Under the pieces are notes generated by a model that saw only the letters and a program-made list of their open reading frames with translations, did not search any database and was not told where the DNA came from. 64,000 nt of DNA from Lactiplantibacillus plantarum EGD-AQ4 (GTDB taxonomy: Bacteria > Bacillota > Bacilli > Lactobacillales > Lactobacillaceae), in the NCBI RefSeq assembly GCF_000463075.2, contig NZ_AVAQ01000045.1, forward strand, positions 1-64,000, written 5' to 3'. The translations under genes were made by a program, and so were the position numbers. This document shows, in pieces, positions 8,382 through 17,661 of this stretch. Each line of letters starts with the position of its first letter. Within the stretch, counting starts at the first letter, position 1.

Positions 8382-8732
8382 TTACTTGTCGGTTGTCGTG
8401 GTTGGTTGTTCCGGCACCGACCGTTTTTGTTTCCCTTTATTATTGAGTCGTAACGTCAATTGTTTGTTTTCCGCCGTCAACTTTTCAATCTTAGCTTGAG
8501 CTGCGGCAAGTTCTTCGGCATGTGCCGACCGTTCCTTCGACTCGTTGACCGTTGCCATCAAAACTGCCGTAACGACCCCTAAAATTAGCGTGATCACAAT
8601 GACCAGGATTAATGGCCAGTGAACGGCCGTCACCCCAAAATTAATCCGAACTGGTTCTACATTTAAAATGGCAAAGATAATCACGATTAACGCAATCACC
8701 AGTGCACTCACTAACCGCCATTGATTTTTCAT
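8382..8732 (-). CDS. LapA-domain membrane protein (116 aa)
   Basis: Two membrane helices (about residues 8-28 and 40-61) followed by an alpha-helical, charged cytoplasmic tail with coiled-coil character (AAAQAKIEKLTAENKQLTLRL) and a polar end. This is the layout of LapA/YtjD-type proteins (DUF1049), small inner-membrane proteins that in Gram-negatives help assemble lipopolysaccharide; their role in Gram-positives is unknown. I choose the second ATG (8732) because GGGG lies nine bases before it, whereas the first ATG follows GGGG with no spacing. It sits between the SDR gene and recJ. Confidence 0.8.
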   Translation of the reverse strand: MKNQWRLVSALVIALIVIIFAILNVEPVRINFGVTAVHWPLILVIVITLILGVVTAVLMATVNESKERSAHAEELAAAQAKIEKLTAENKQLTLRLNNKGKQKRSVPEQPTTTTDK

Positions 8733-8744
8733 TCTACTCATCCC

Positions 8745-9536
8745 CTATTTAAAATTAAATACCGTCCCTGTCAGCCAGTCCCCCAGCTTGGGTGCGACCT
8801 GATAACCTAAATTAGCGACCGACATGACCCACGGCCGATTGAGCTCGCGCTGACCACGACCGATGCGACTGACGATCAAGGCCGCAAACTTGACCGGATT
8901 AAGTGCTAAACGGTCCATGCGCTCGATATAATCGCCATCTGGATCAGCAATCTTGAAAAAGTCCGTTTTGATAGGACCTGGATTGACCGTCAACACGTTC
9001 ACGTGGTCCGCTTTTAATTCCAACCGCAAAGCATTGTCATACGCGATGATTGCGGCCTTGCTAGCAGCGTACACCGCCGACTTGGGTGTTGCGATCTTAC
9101 CAGCCATCGAAGCTACGTTCACGATTTCTCCGGCGTGTTGTTGAACCATCCGCTTAGCCGCGAGTTGACTCACATACATCGTCCCCAAGGTATTGACCCG
9201 TAACATCCGTTCCATGTTGGCTGCTTCCATATCGACCACGTTGGTCATGTCCCCGAAGCCAGCCGCGTTAATGACCACGTCAAGGCGACCAAATAAATCA
9301 TCGGTGGTCGCAAAAACCTGGTCGACGGCTGTCACGTGACTGACATCACAGGTGATGGCAATTGCTTGTTGCTGTGACAAGATTCGACACTGGTCAGCCA
9401 CTTGCGTCAACCGTTCATGACGACGTGCAGCGAGCACAACATTTGCACCCTGAGCGGCAACCGCCAACGCTAATTGTTCGCCGAGGCCACTGGAAGCCCC
9501 CGTTACTAACACCGTTTTGCCTGCTAAATCTGCCAT
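8745..9536 (-). CDS. Short-chain dehydrogenase/reductase
   Basis: 263 aa classical SDR. It has the NAD(P)-binding TGASSGLG (12-19), NAAG (90-93), a catalytic serine region VASMAG (141-146) and YAASK (156-160), where Tyr156 and Lys160 are catalytic. The substrate cannot be read from the sequence; related Firmicute proteins (YqjQ/DltE-like) are oxidoreductases of unknown substrate. It begins eight bases after rnz, and the rnz-SDR pairing is conserved in lactobacilli. Confidence 0.92.
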   Translation of the reverse strand: MADLAGKTVLVTGASSGLGEQLALAVAAQGANVVLAARRHERLTQVADQCRILSQQQAIAITCDVSHVTAVDQVFATTDDLFGRLDVVINAAGFGDMTNVVDMEAANMERMLRVNTLGTMYVSQLAAKRMVQQHAGEIVNVASMAGKIATPKSAVYAASKAAIIAYDNALRLELKADHVNVLTVNPGPIKTDFFKIADPDGDYIERMDRLALNPVKFAALIVSRIGRGQRELNRPWVMSVANLGYQVAPKLGDWLTGTVFNFK

Positions 9537-9544
9537 ATCCGCAC

Positions 9545-10480
9545 CTAACCTTTCTTAGGAAGTGGAATTTCAATCACGTCAAAGTCACGAACGACTTTCG
9601 ACGCTTTAAAGACTTTCTGGGCTTGGTTTTGTAATTCTTTACTTAATTTACCGGTATACCGCGCCGAAATATGCGTCAACAACAATTGTTTAACGCCAGC
9701 TTGTTTAGCGACTTGGGCCGCTTGTGTACTGGTCGAATGGTAGTAATTGTGGGCTAACTTGCCCTCGTCCTTGCCAAACGTACTTTCATGCACCAATGCG
9801 TCCGCATCTTGTGCCAAACTCAGGGCATGGGGTGTTCGCCGCGTATCGCCCAAAATGGTGACGATGCGCCCTTTTTGTGGCGCCGCGATGTAGTCTTGCC
9901 CGTTGATCGTTCGCCCATCAGGCAAAGTCACCGTTTGGCCGGCTTTCAGTTGACCATAAACTGGGCCACTCGGAATATTGAGTGCTTTTAAGCGGTCCGC
10001 TTGCAGCTCACCCGGATGGTCGGCTTCTTCCACCCGATAACCAAAACAAGCAATCCGGTGATCTAGTGGTTCGCAGCTGACCTTAAACGTTGCGTCTTCA
10101 AACACGGTCCCACCCTTTGTGATTTCATGAAACTTGAGTGGGTATGATAAATGGGTGCCAGAGACCCGAAGCGCCGTTTGCACGAAGTCCCGGACACCGA
10201 CTGGACCGTAGATTGTCAGCGGTTCATCGCCACCTTGAAACGACCGCGAGCTCAATAGTCCCGGCAGACCAAAGATGTGGTCGCCGTGCAAATGGGTAAT
10301 GAAGATTTTGGCAATTTTGCGGGGTTTTAACGTCGTCCGTAAAATTTGATGCTGGGTCCCTTCGCCAACATCAAATAGCCAGACTTCATTACGCTCATCT
10401 AACAATCGGAGCGCCGTACTGGTCACATTGCGGAATTTCCCCGGTGAGCCGGCACCGGTACCTAAAAATTCTAATTGCAT
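9545..10480 (-). CDS. rnz: Ribonuclease Z (tRNA 3'-end processing)
   Basis: 311 aa, typical for the short bacterial RNase Z. This metallo-beta-lactamase endonuclease cuts the 3' trailer of tRNA precursors lacking an encoded CCA. Zn ligands are HLHGDH at 63-68, with later HESTFG and LTHISARY motifs, and GTGAGSP at the N-terminus (8-14). First gene of its operon, with a promoter at 10516-10544. The inverted-repeat element copy A lies upstream. Confidence 0.97.
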   Translation of the reverse strand: MQLEFLGTGAGSPGKFRNVTSTALRLLDERNEVWLFDVGEGTQHQILRTTLKPRKIAKIFITHLHGDHIFGLPGLLSSRSFQGGDEPLTIYGPVGVRDFVQTALRVSGTHLSYPLKFHEITKGGTVFEDATFKVSCEPLDHRIACFGYRVEEADHPGELQADRLKALNIPSGPVYGQLKAGQTVTLPDGRTINGQDYIAAPQKGRIVTILGDTRRTPHALSLAQDADALVHESTFGKDEGKLAHNYYHSTSTQAAQVAKQAGVKQLLLTHISARYTGKLSKELQNQAQKVFKASKVVRDFDVIEIPLPKKG

Positions 10481-10515
10481 ATTTTTGTTCGTCCTATCTA
10501 TACAGTCTGCTAACT

Positions 10516-10544
10516 ATTTTACCGAATCTAGCGGCAATTAACAA
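10516..10544 (-). promoter_or_regulatory. Promoter of the rnz operon
   Basis: On the minus strand TTGTTA (10544-10539), 17 bases, TAAAAT (10521-10516), about 35 bases before the rnz start. Confidence 0.55.
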
Positions 10545-10764
10545 TCGTTAGCACTGCAAAGTCTCAGCTGGCAACTGGAGTCCATCGTCACCAACCGTCA
10601 TTAAAATGGGTTCAATTTATTTTAACATGACAAGCCAAAATTATCGCACTTGGTTTCGACCTTTCACCCTAAATGGTTGTGATTATTTGGGGCTATCCGT
10701 TTACAACTACCTACCTTTGGATTCGTATGTAGAGAAGCAAACACGCTGTAACAGTCGTTCTATC

Positions 10765-11668
10765 ATGAATTATGGCTGAAACGTGCCAATTAGTTGGTTA
10801 ATTGTTCGTCTGCCAGTGATCGTTCTAGTCCGACTTCCGGGGCTGGCTGACAATTGCTGGAGCGCAGCCGACATCGATTTGAACTCACGCAGAAACCCAC
10901 TGCGCAATTTCAAATACGAGTCTTATTCTAAGCCGGAAGCAACCCACTTCCAGCTAAGAATAATTTGGCTACTGAGCATTGTCCGCCAGCCCCGGAAGTC
11001 GGGAAGCCGTTCGAATGGCGGATGAACGGCCACCTATCTCGGTACAATTGACTACTGAATATTTTGCGACTGGTCCTTCAGGCGAACTTTTGGTCATATT
11101 GATGATAATTTATAGCGTTTAAATACCGGGAAGATTATGAACTAATTCGACGAAAAATAGTCTATCGTGATATGTTAGCAATGTGACTCTCGCAGCGCAC
11201 TAAAGACTTGGACATCTCAGGCGGCTTTAGAGGATCAATACTAATGTTCAGTAATGCAGCCAGCTCTTTGAATTAGAATACAAGTACAAGAGCTTTTATC
11301 AAAAAGGAGTCTTACGGTTGATTTTCAAAATAACTGTCTACCAAGTACCAACGACCAGTTTGTCAAAAGTTGGGTCCAAACATGTCTGCCTTTCGAAGGC
11401 CATCCCGGCTGGAAGGCATTCTAGGCAAGGCCCAGTGGTGAAATTTCACTTAGCAAGCGTTTTGTGCTTGGTTAGTGAAAGACCAGTATTTAAGACGTGA
11501 TTTTTCGGCTTAAATCTGTGTCCACCACGCTCCGGCCATTGCTCAGAATGCCTGGAAGCCGGCTTAGGACGCGCCTTCCACTGCAAATTTACGCTAAGTC
11601 GCACCATTTCCAGCGGGTCTCAGCTGGCTGCTTTTGACCCTCTATGGATTGGCACGTTTTAGGCCTAC
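10765..11668 (-). repeat. Inverted-repeat element, copy A (about 0.9 kb)
   Basis: Non-coding DNA homologous, in opposite orientation, to 53660-54383 and 59398-60028. The ends carry short inverted repeats around AAACGTGCCAAT (10779-10790; complement ATTGGCACGTTTT at 11648-11660). Near one end is a nested structure: perfect 17-bp outer arms CGACTTCCGGGGCTGGC (10831-10847) and its complement (10985-11001), enclosing a 17-bp hairpin (10923-10939 with 10947-10963; 15 of 17 paired) and a small CGCAG/CTGCG hairpin. The 11320-11640 part contains two related blocks. No transposase frame is present; short frames inside lack ribosome sites. It fills most of the 1.4-kb gap between rnz and the next gene. 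Confidence 0.75.
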
Positions 11669-11825
11669 TTGGTGCTGAATTATAATAAGCACAATGCGTC
11701 AGCAGATATCGGCGAATTCACCAATACCAATCTGGCAATCATGACCGGTTTCAGCCGAACATGACCAAATGTGACCGTTTTCACAGTTTCTGTCATCCGC
11801 ACTCAAGCATACCGTTCAGTCAAGA
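11669..11825. other. Intergenic DNA right of element copy A
   Basis: No gene. Three closely spaced TGACC motifs (about 11740-11785) lie upstream of the promoter at 11826 and might bind a regulator; nothing else is seen. Confidence 0.3.
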
Positions 11826-11854
11826 TTGATTAACCCTCGGTGCTATCGTATACT
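11826..11854 (+). promoter_or_regulatory. Promoter of the 94-aa hypothetical gene
   Basis: TTGATT (11826-11831), 17 bases, TATACT (11849-11854), about 34 bases before the ATG at 11888. Confidence 0.7.
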
Positions 11855-11887
11855 GCTATTGAATGCACAAAACGTGAGGTGATCACC

Positions 11888-12172
11888 ATGCGACTGATCG
11901 ATTTTAATCTGTCGACCGCCGATTTACAACAAACACTCCCCCTCTATTGGGAAGTCAGTCGAAATGAGCTCCAGCCAATCCAAAGTGTCAGTCTGATTCA
12001 CCAGCAATTAGTCCTAGTAGCGGCTAAGAGTGGCCATCCGCTGACGTTGGACCAGTTCAATATGCGGACGCGTCAAATCAATGGTCAGGCCCAGCTTTAT
12101 ATTCAGATGGAACCGCAGCCATTACGATTGTTTGGTTACCGCTTGAGTGAACAACGATTATTATTTGGATAA
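11888..12172 (+). CDS. Conserved hypothetical protein (94 aa)
   Basis: Start chosen at ATG 11888, which has GAGGTG seven bases upstream, rather than the in-frame ATG at 11840, which has no ribosome site and overlaps the promoter. The protein is soluble and mixed alpha/beta, with MRLIDFNLSTADLQQTL at the N-terminus and a strand-rich end (QPLRLFGYRLSEQRLLFG). No catalytic motif or named family is recognised. It is monocistronic, with its own promoter and a terminator shared head-on with obg. Confidence 0.75.
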   Translation: MRLIDFNLSTADLQQTLPLYWEVSRNELQPIQSVSLIHQQLVLVAAKSGHPLTLDQFNMRTRQINGQAQLYIQMEPQPLRLFGYRLSEQRLLFG

Positions 12173-12185
12173 CCAAATTGAACTT

Positions 12186-12225
12186 AAAAAGACACGACTA
12201 GCCGAATGCTAATCGTGTCTTTTTT
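12186..12225. terminator. Bidirectional terminator between the 94-aa gene and obg
   Basis: Stem AAAGACACGA-TAGC / GCTA-TCGTGTCTTT with loop CGAAT, A-rich on the left and T6 on the right; it can serve both converging genes. Confidence 0.8.
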
Positions 12226-12330
12226 ATGTGAATTAACCAGCGAGAAGCGTTAATTTTCATCTCACTACTGCTAGCGTGTTCCTGAATTATGCTACTGCCT
12301 TCACTAGGCGCACAACTAATCTTATCCAGA

Positions 12331-13626
12331 CTAATCCATAAACTGGAATGAGTAGTCGAGGATTTGAATCGTATCGTCGTTCTTAGCACCGGCAGCTCGG
12401 AGCGCATCGTCCACGCCCATCCCACGCAGTTGCCGTGCAAACCGCATCAAGCTTTCTTCGTGATCTAAGTTGGTCATCTTGAAGAGTCGTTCAAGTTTTT
12501 CACCTGAGAGCACGAACAGGCCTGGTTCTGGATTATCAACCGTAAAGTCGGCATCCGTTTCCGTCGTGTAATCGCGGTGCTTGAGGTCATCGACGCCCTT
12601 GATTGGGAATTGTGGCGTCGTATCTAATAAGTCAGCTGTCTTAGCGAGTAACGCCTTCAACCCCTGTTGCGTAATCGCGGACACTGGATAAATTGCCGGT
12701 GTCGTTGGCAACGTGTCATCCGTTGCAAGTTTGGCCTTGAACGTTTCCAAGTTTTCCGCAGCATCCGGCATATCCATCTTAGTGGCCACAACGATTTGGG
12801 GCCGTTTGAGTAAGTCCGGGTCATAACTCGTCAATTCGTGATTGATTTTATGATAATCTTCAAACGGATCATTTTCTTCGACGCCACTCATATCAATCAA
12901 ATGCAAAATAACGCGGGTCCGTTCAATATGGCGTAGAAACTGGATTCCAAGTCCGACCCCGTTAGCAGCGCCTTCAATCAGTCCGGGTAAGTCCGCCATG
13001 ACAAAGTCGCGACCATCATCCAAACGAACCATGCCGAGGTTTGGCACCAATGTCGTGAAGTGGTAAGCGGCAATCTTCGGCTTTGCGCTCGTCACGACTG
13101 AAAGTAACGTGGACTTGCCGACCGATGGGAATCCAACTAACCCAACATCTGCCAATACTTTCAATTCCATTCGAATCGTCAGTTCGTCGCCGGGTTCACC
13201 ATTTTCAGCGATTTCTGGCGCCGGGTTCTTGGCACTGGCAAAATGGATATTGCCCCGACCGCCACGACCGCCTTTAGCGACTACTAATTGTTGGTCTTTT
13301 TTGACGATGTCACCGATTAACTCGCCGGTCTCCGCATCCGTCACCGTAGTTCCGAGCGGCACTTTGATGATGGTGTCCTTTGCAGAACGCCCCGTCATTT
13401 GCTTAATCATCCCATTACCACCAGCAGCGGCCTTGAACTTGCGCGTATAACGGAAATCCATCAAAGTCCGTAACCCTTCATCAGCTTGCAAAATGACGCT
13501 ACCACCACGGCCACCGTCACCACCAGCTGGTCCCCCGTTTGGTACAAACTTTTCACGGCGGAAAGCAACCATGCCGTTACCACCGTTACCGGCCTTTACA
13601 TCTACTTTTACTTGATCAACAAACAT
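12331..13626 (-). CDS. obg: GTPase Obg/CgtA
   Basis: Start chosen at ATG 13626 ([10 protein letters not shown]), with GGGAG upstream, giving 431 aa, the family length. The open frame reaches further up to 13734 without a ribosome site. The glycine-rich Obg fold is residues 1-158 ([28 protein letters not shown]). The G domain has GFPSVGKS (165-172), DLPGLIEGA and the TKMD guanine-specificity motif, and a C-terminal OCT domain follows ([12 protein letters not shown]). Obg binds the 50S subunit and monitors ribosome assembly and stringent signals. Transcribed alone on the minus strand. Confidence 0.96.
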   Translation of the reverse strand: MFVDQVKVDVKAGNGGNGMVAFRREKFVPNGGPAGGDGGRGGSVILQADEGLRTLMDFRYTRKFKAAAGGNGMIKQMTGRSAKDTIIKVPLGTTVTDAETGELIGDIVKKDQQLVVAKGGRGGRGNIHFASAKNPAPEIAENGEPGDELTIRMELKVLADVGLVGFPSVGKSTLLSVVTSAKPKIAAYHFTTLVPNLGMVRLDDGRDFVMADLPGLIEGAANGVGLGIQFLRHIERTRVILHLIDMSGVEENDPFEDYHKINHELTSYDPDLLKRPQIVVATKMDMPDAAENLETFKAKLATDDTLPTTPAIYPVSAITQQGLKALLAKTADLLDTTPQFPIKGVDDLKHRDYTTETDADFTVDNPEPGLFVLSGEKLERLFKMTNLDHEESLMRFARQLRGMGVDDALRAAGAKNDDTIQILDYSFQFMD

Positions 13627-13783
13627 GTTCTTTTCTCCCGTTTCTTCTATATTATTATCTACGAAATCTGATCGTGCGAAATTAGATACCTGACCTAGTA
13701 TACAAATCTTCGGCGGCTTCGTCAAAAGTTCCACGCCTAAAGCGGACGGTTGCCACTAATTTCCGACGAAATGACGGGTTGAT

Positions 13784-13853
13784 GACGGCTTTTGAACTTT
13801 TTTGACGGTTTTTGAAGGTTTTTGTTGCATTTTGACGCTTAAACGGGTATATT
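13784..13853 (+). promoter_or_regulatory. Promoter and repeat-rich operator region of fruRKA
   Basis: TTGCAT (13825-13830), 17 bases, TATATT (13848-13853). Upstream and overlapping are at least four direct copies of a TTTTTGA(A/C) motif spaced about 10 bases apart (13784-13842). DeoR-type FruR regulators commonly bind repeated sites at their own promoter and release them on binding fructose-1-phosphate, so these repeats are good operator candidates. Confidence 0.6.
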
Positions 13854-13874
13854 ATTATGCGGAGGGATTTGAAA

Positions 13875-14630
13875 GTGCTTACAGAAGAACGACAACAGTA
13901 CATTTTAAATACGATCCGCTTCAAGGGCATTATTAAAATCAAGGACATCTGTTCTGAAACCAATTGTTCGGAATCGACCGCTCGTCGAGATCTACAACAA
14001 TTAGAGGAACAGGGCGAATTACTCCGTGTCCATGGGGGTGCGAAGTATATGAACTCACTCCAAGAGGAACCCGCGATGAATGATAAGGTCTCTCGCAACG
14101 TCAACGCTAAGGACCATATCGCGCAGCAAGCGGTCGCCAACATTCAGATTGATGACGTGATTTATTTGGACGCCGGGACATCAACACTGGCGATGATCCA
14201 CCATTTAAATCCAAGTTATAACCTGCGTGTTGTGACCAACGGGGTCGTCCACGCTTCCGCCTTAGCGGACATGGGCATTCAGACCTACTTGCTTGGTGGC
14301 AATTTGAAAGGCACCACCAAAGCCGTGATTGGTCCCGAAGCGGTCAAATCGTTGGAGGAATACCGATTCAACAAAGTTTTCCTTGGAATCAACGGTGTCC
14401 ACCCAAAGTTCGGGCTCACCACGCCCGACCCTGATGAAGCGGTCGTCAAAAAAACCGCGATTTTGCAAAGTGAAGAAAGCTTTATTTTAGCTGACAACAC
14501 GAAGTTCGACCACGTCTCGTTTGCGCGCGTCGGTGATTTGTCCAGTGCGACGATCATCACCGACCAGCTGACACCGAGCGTTGCCGAACAGTACCAACCA
14601 TTAACTACGATTCAGGAGGTTCAATCATGA
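13875..14630 (+). CDS. fruR: Fructose operon repressor, DeoR family
   Basis: Start chosen at GTG 13875, with GGAGGG eight bases upstream, over the ATG at 13857 that precedes that ribosome site. This gives 251 aa, normal for DeoR proteins. N-terminal HTH: LTEERQQYIL and CSESTARRDLQQLEEQGELLRVHGG (about residues 3-60, the DeoR signature). The C-terminal sugar-phosphate sensor domain has DAGTST and VTNGVVHA. It represses the fructose genes until fructose-1-phosphate is present. Its stop overlaps the fruK start (ATGA), and the fruK ribosome site lies within fruR. Confidence 0.93.
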   Translation: MLTEERQQYILNTIRFKGIIKIKDICSETNCSESTARRDLQQLEEQGELLRVHGGAKYMNSLQEEPAMNDKVSRNVNAKDHIAQQAVANIQIDDVIYLDAGTSTLAMIHHLNPSYNLRVVTNGVVHASALADMGIQTYLLGGNLKGTTKAVIGPEAVKSLEEYRFNKVFLGINGVHPKFGLTTPDPDEAVVKKTAILQSEESFILADNTKFDHVSFARVGDLSSATIITDQLTPSVAEQYQPLTTIQEVQS

Positions 14631-15544
14631 TTTACACCATTACCGTCAATCCATCGATTGACTACGTGGTTCAACTGCCCCACATGGCACTCGGAAGTGT
14701 TAACCGCTTAGCGCACACCGCCAAGTTGCCTGGTGGTAAAGGAATCAATGTTTCACAGATTTTAAATGACTTAGACCAGCCTAACAAAGCACTCGGCTTT
14801 ATCGGTGGCTTTACTGGCACCTTTATCAGTGATGCCCTGAAGGCTAAGGGTCTGGATTGTCATTTTACCCCGATTGCCGATGACACCAGAATCAATGTCA
14901 AGATCCACGCCGAAGAAGAAACCGAATTAAACGGTGCTGGTCCTGACATTACTGCTGCTGAAATCGACGCCTTTTATACCGAACTCGCACATTTAACACC
15001 AGATGACGTGGTTGTAATGTCCGGTAGTTTGGCGCCAAGCTTACCAGATAGCTTCTATTATGACATTATTCAAAAAGTTGAAGCAGCTGGTGCGAACTTT
15101 GTCATTGACACCACTGGGGAAGCCTTGAAGAAGACCTTACCAAGTCACCCACTCGTCGTTAAACCAAATAATCATGAACTCGCTGATTATTACCACACGA
15201 CGTTTAGCAGCCAAGCTGATATTATTGCGGCTGGCCAACGGATGCTGGCAGAAGGCGCGCAACACGTGCTGATTTCAATGGCTGGTGATGGTGGTCTCCT
15301 GATTACAAAAGATGCGGTCTACTTTAGCCCCGCACCTAAAGGCCACGTGATCAACTCGGTTGGTGCTGGTGATTCAATGATTGGTGGTTTCGTCGGAACG
15401 TTTGCCAAGACCCACGATGCGGTCGAAAGTTTCCGTTACGGCCTCGCATGTGGTTCCGCAACGGCCTTCTCAGAAGACATTGCGACCCGGGCCAAAATCG
15501 ATGAAATTTTACCACTCATTCACATCGAACAACTCGCTAACTAA
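14627..15544 (+). CDS. fruK: 1-phosphofructokinase
   Basis: 305 aa PfkB-family kinase. It converts the fructose-1-phosphate made by FruA to fructose-1,6-bisphosphate with ATP. N-terminal TVNPSIDYVV, the GGKGINVS substrate loop (about 36-43), and the C-terminal NSVGAGDSMIGGF catalytic signature with Asp near residue 250. Translation is coupled to fruR by the ATGA overlap, with AGGAGG at 14615-14619. Confidence 0.97.
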   Translation: MIYTITVNPSIDYVVQLPHMALGSVNRLAHTAKLPGGKGINVSQILNDLDQPNKALGFIGGFTGTFISDALKAKGLDCHFTPIADDTRINVKIHAEEETELNGAGPDITAAEIDAFYTELAHLTPDDVVVMSGSLAPSLPDSFYYDIIQKVEAAGANFVIDTTGEALKKTLPSHPLVVKPNNHELADYYHTTFSSQADIIAAGQRMLAEGAQHVLISMAGDGGLLITKDAVYFSPAPKGHVINSVGAGDSMIGGFVGTFAKTHDAVESFRYGLACGSATAFSEDIATRAKIDEILPLIHIEQLAN

Positions 15545-15565
15545 TGAAAGGACTGTTACCTTAAC

Positions 15566-17530
15566 ATGGATATCCGCGATTTATTACTAAAAGATGTCAT
15601 GATCATGGACATGCAAGCCACGACCAAGGATGAAGCCATTGATGAATTAGTTCATAAATATGCCGAACAAGGCGTCATCAATGACGAAGCACTCTACAAA
15701 CAAGACATCATCAAACGGGAAGCAGAATCAACGACTGGGATCGGTGATGGGATCGCAATGCCCCACGCCAAGGACAAAGCTGTTAACCGGGCTACCGTTC
15801 TCTTTGCCAAAAGTAAAGACGGTGTTGACTTCAACGCATTGGATGGTCAACCCGTTCATCTCTTCTTTATGATTGCTGCTCCAGAAGGCGCTAATAACAC
15901 CCATTTGGCTGCGTTAGCCGCCCTCTCGAGTTTATTGATCGACCCTGACTTAGTGGCCAAACTTAAGAATGCACAGTCACCTGAAGAAGTGCAACAACTA
16001 TTCGGTGATGCGCAAGCCGCCAAGGAAGAAAAAGAAGCCAAGGACGCCGCTGCTAAAGCTGAAAAAGAAGCTGCAGCAGCCAGCACCCCATCTGACCAGA
16101 AACGGCCATACCTCGTTGGGGTAACTGCTTGTCCAAACGGGATTGCCCACACTTACATGGCTGAAGCCGCATTGATCAAGGCTGGTGAAGCAGCTGGCGT
16201 CGACATTAAAATCGAAACGAACGGTTCTGAAGGGGTCAAACATTTATTGACTGCTGACGAAATTGCTCGGGCCGACGGGGTCGTGATTGCTGCTGATAAG
16301 AAAGTTAAGATGGCTCGTTTTGACGGGAAGCACTTAGTTAACCGCCCCGTAACGGACGGGATCAACAAAGCTGACCAACTGGTACAAGAAGCCTTGAGTG
16401 GCAAAGCTCCCGTTTATCACGATGCTGATGGCGGTGATGCGGATGCTGACGAAGCTGGCAGTGCTAACGGTAGTGTTTGGGGCGAAGTTTACAAAGACTT
16501 AATGAACGGGATTTCCCACATGCTACCATTCGTTGTTGGTGGTGGGATCTTAATGGCCCTCTCCTTCATCATCGAACAGTTTGCCGGTAGCAAAAGTCTG
16601 GCTTTCACCTTCTTCAACCAAGCTGGTAACATGGCCTTTGCCTTCATGGTACCCGTCTTAGCCGGTTACATTGCCGAATCAATCGGTGACCGTCCTGCAT
16701 TGATGCCAGGGTTCGTTGGTGGTTTCATGGCGACGGTCTACACCGGTGCTTACGGTGGTGTTTACACGGCTTCAATCACCGCTAATGCCAAAAGTCCTGC
16801 TGGTTTCTTAGGTGGTTTAGCCGCTGGTTTCTTAGCCGGTTACATTACCGTTTGGATGAAGAAGTGGACTAAGAACATGCCACAATCCTTAGACGGTATG
16901 AAGCCAATGTTGATTTTCCCAATTCTCGGATTATTAATTATTGCTGCGCTGATGTTCTTCGTTGTTAACCCAATCTTCTCTGTCATCAATGCCTGGATTA
17001 CCCACTTCTTGAACTCGATGGGTACTGGGAACGCCGTCTTACTTGGCTTAGTGCTCGGTGGAATGATGTCGATCGATATGGGTGGTCCTTTCAACAAGGC
17101 CGCATACGTCTTCGCAACCGGTGCCTTTACTGCCACCCAAGATGGTAACTTGATGGCTGCTGTTATGGCCGGTGGGATGGTTCCACCATTGGCAACGGCG
17201 ATTGCAACGGCATTCTGGCCAAAGAAATTCACGGATGACGAACGTAAAGCTGGGATTTCAAACTGGTTACTTGGGATTTCCTTCATTACTGAAGGTGCCA
17301 TTCCATTTGCCACTGCTGACCCATTGCACGTTATTGGTTCTAGTGTTGTCGGTGCCGCCATTGCCGGTGGTTTGACTCAACTCTGGGGCGTCGCCGTCCC
17401 TGCCCCTCATGGTGGCCTGTGGGTTTCATTGCTTGCCACAAACATCTGGGGTTACATTGGCGCAACCGTTATCGGTGCTGTCATTGCCGGTGTGATTCTT
17501 GGGATTTGGAAGCCTGCTAAAAAAGCTTAA
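15566..17530 (+). CDS. fruA: Fructose-specific PTS enzyme IIABC
   Basis: 654 aa fusion. EIIA at residues about 5-145 (phosphorylated His67 in IAMPHA), an Ala/Lys/Glu-rich linker at about 150-175, EIIB at about 180-285 (Cys189 in GVTACPNGIAHTYMA), and a membrane EIIC of about ten helices from residue 310. It takes up fructose and phosphorylates it at C1 using HPr-phosphate. Last gene of fruRKA, followed by a strong terminator. The codons resemble those of highly expressed genes. Confidence 0.97.
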   Translation: MDIRDLLLKDVMIMDMQATTKDEAIDELVHKYAEQGVINDEALYKQDIIKREAESTTGIGDGIAMPHAKDKAVNRATVLFAKSKDGVDFNALDGQPVHLFFMIAAPEGANNTHLAALAALSSLLIDPDLVAKLKNAQSPEEVQQLFGDAQAAKEEKEAKDAAAKAEKEAAAASTPSDQKRPYLVGVTACPNGIAHTYMAEAALIKAGEAAGVDIKIETNGSEGVKHLLTADEIARADGVVIAADKKVKMARFDGKHLVNRPVTDGINKADQLVQEALSGKAPVYHDADGGDADADEAGSANGSVWGEVYKDLMNGISHMLPFVVGGGILMALSFIIEQFAGSKSLAFTFFNQAGNMAFAFMVPVLAGYIAESIGDRPALMPGFVGGFMATVYTGAYGGVYTASITANAKSPAGFLGGLAAGFLAGYITVWMKKWTKNMPQSLDGMKPMLIFPILGLLIIAALMFFVVNPIFSVINAWITHFLNSMGTGNAVLLGLVLGGMMSIDMGGPFNKAAYVFATGAFTATQDGNLMAAVMAGGMVPPLATAIATAFWPKKFTDDERKAGISNWLLGISFITEGAIPFATADPLHVIGSSVVGAAIAGGLTQLWGVAVPAPHGGLWVSLLATNIWGYIGATVIGAVIAGVILGIWKPAKKA

Positions 17531-17544
17531 TTATGAATAGTTAC

Positions 17545-17577
17545 AAAAAGACGATCGTGATGATCGTCTTTTTTTGT
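17545..17577 (+). terminator. Terminator of fruRKA
   Basis: Stem AAAGACGATC / GATCGTCTTT, loop GTGAT, then T7. Confidence 0.88.
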
Positions 17578-17661
17578 TGGTTTCCATAACTTACTCGGCT
17601 AACCCTGCAAATAAACGGGTATAATAAATTTAATAGGACTTCTAGAATCGAGACGATTAAG

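Noticed and set aside
10783-11025. 80-codon plus-strand frame right of rnz
   Set aside because: Inside repeat element copy A; composed of the hairpin arms, with no ribosome binding site.
13627-13734. N-terminal extension of Obg (36 codons)
   Set aside because: No ribosome site before the upstream start, and the family begins at [10 protein letters not shown], which has GGGAG ahead of it.
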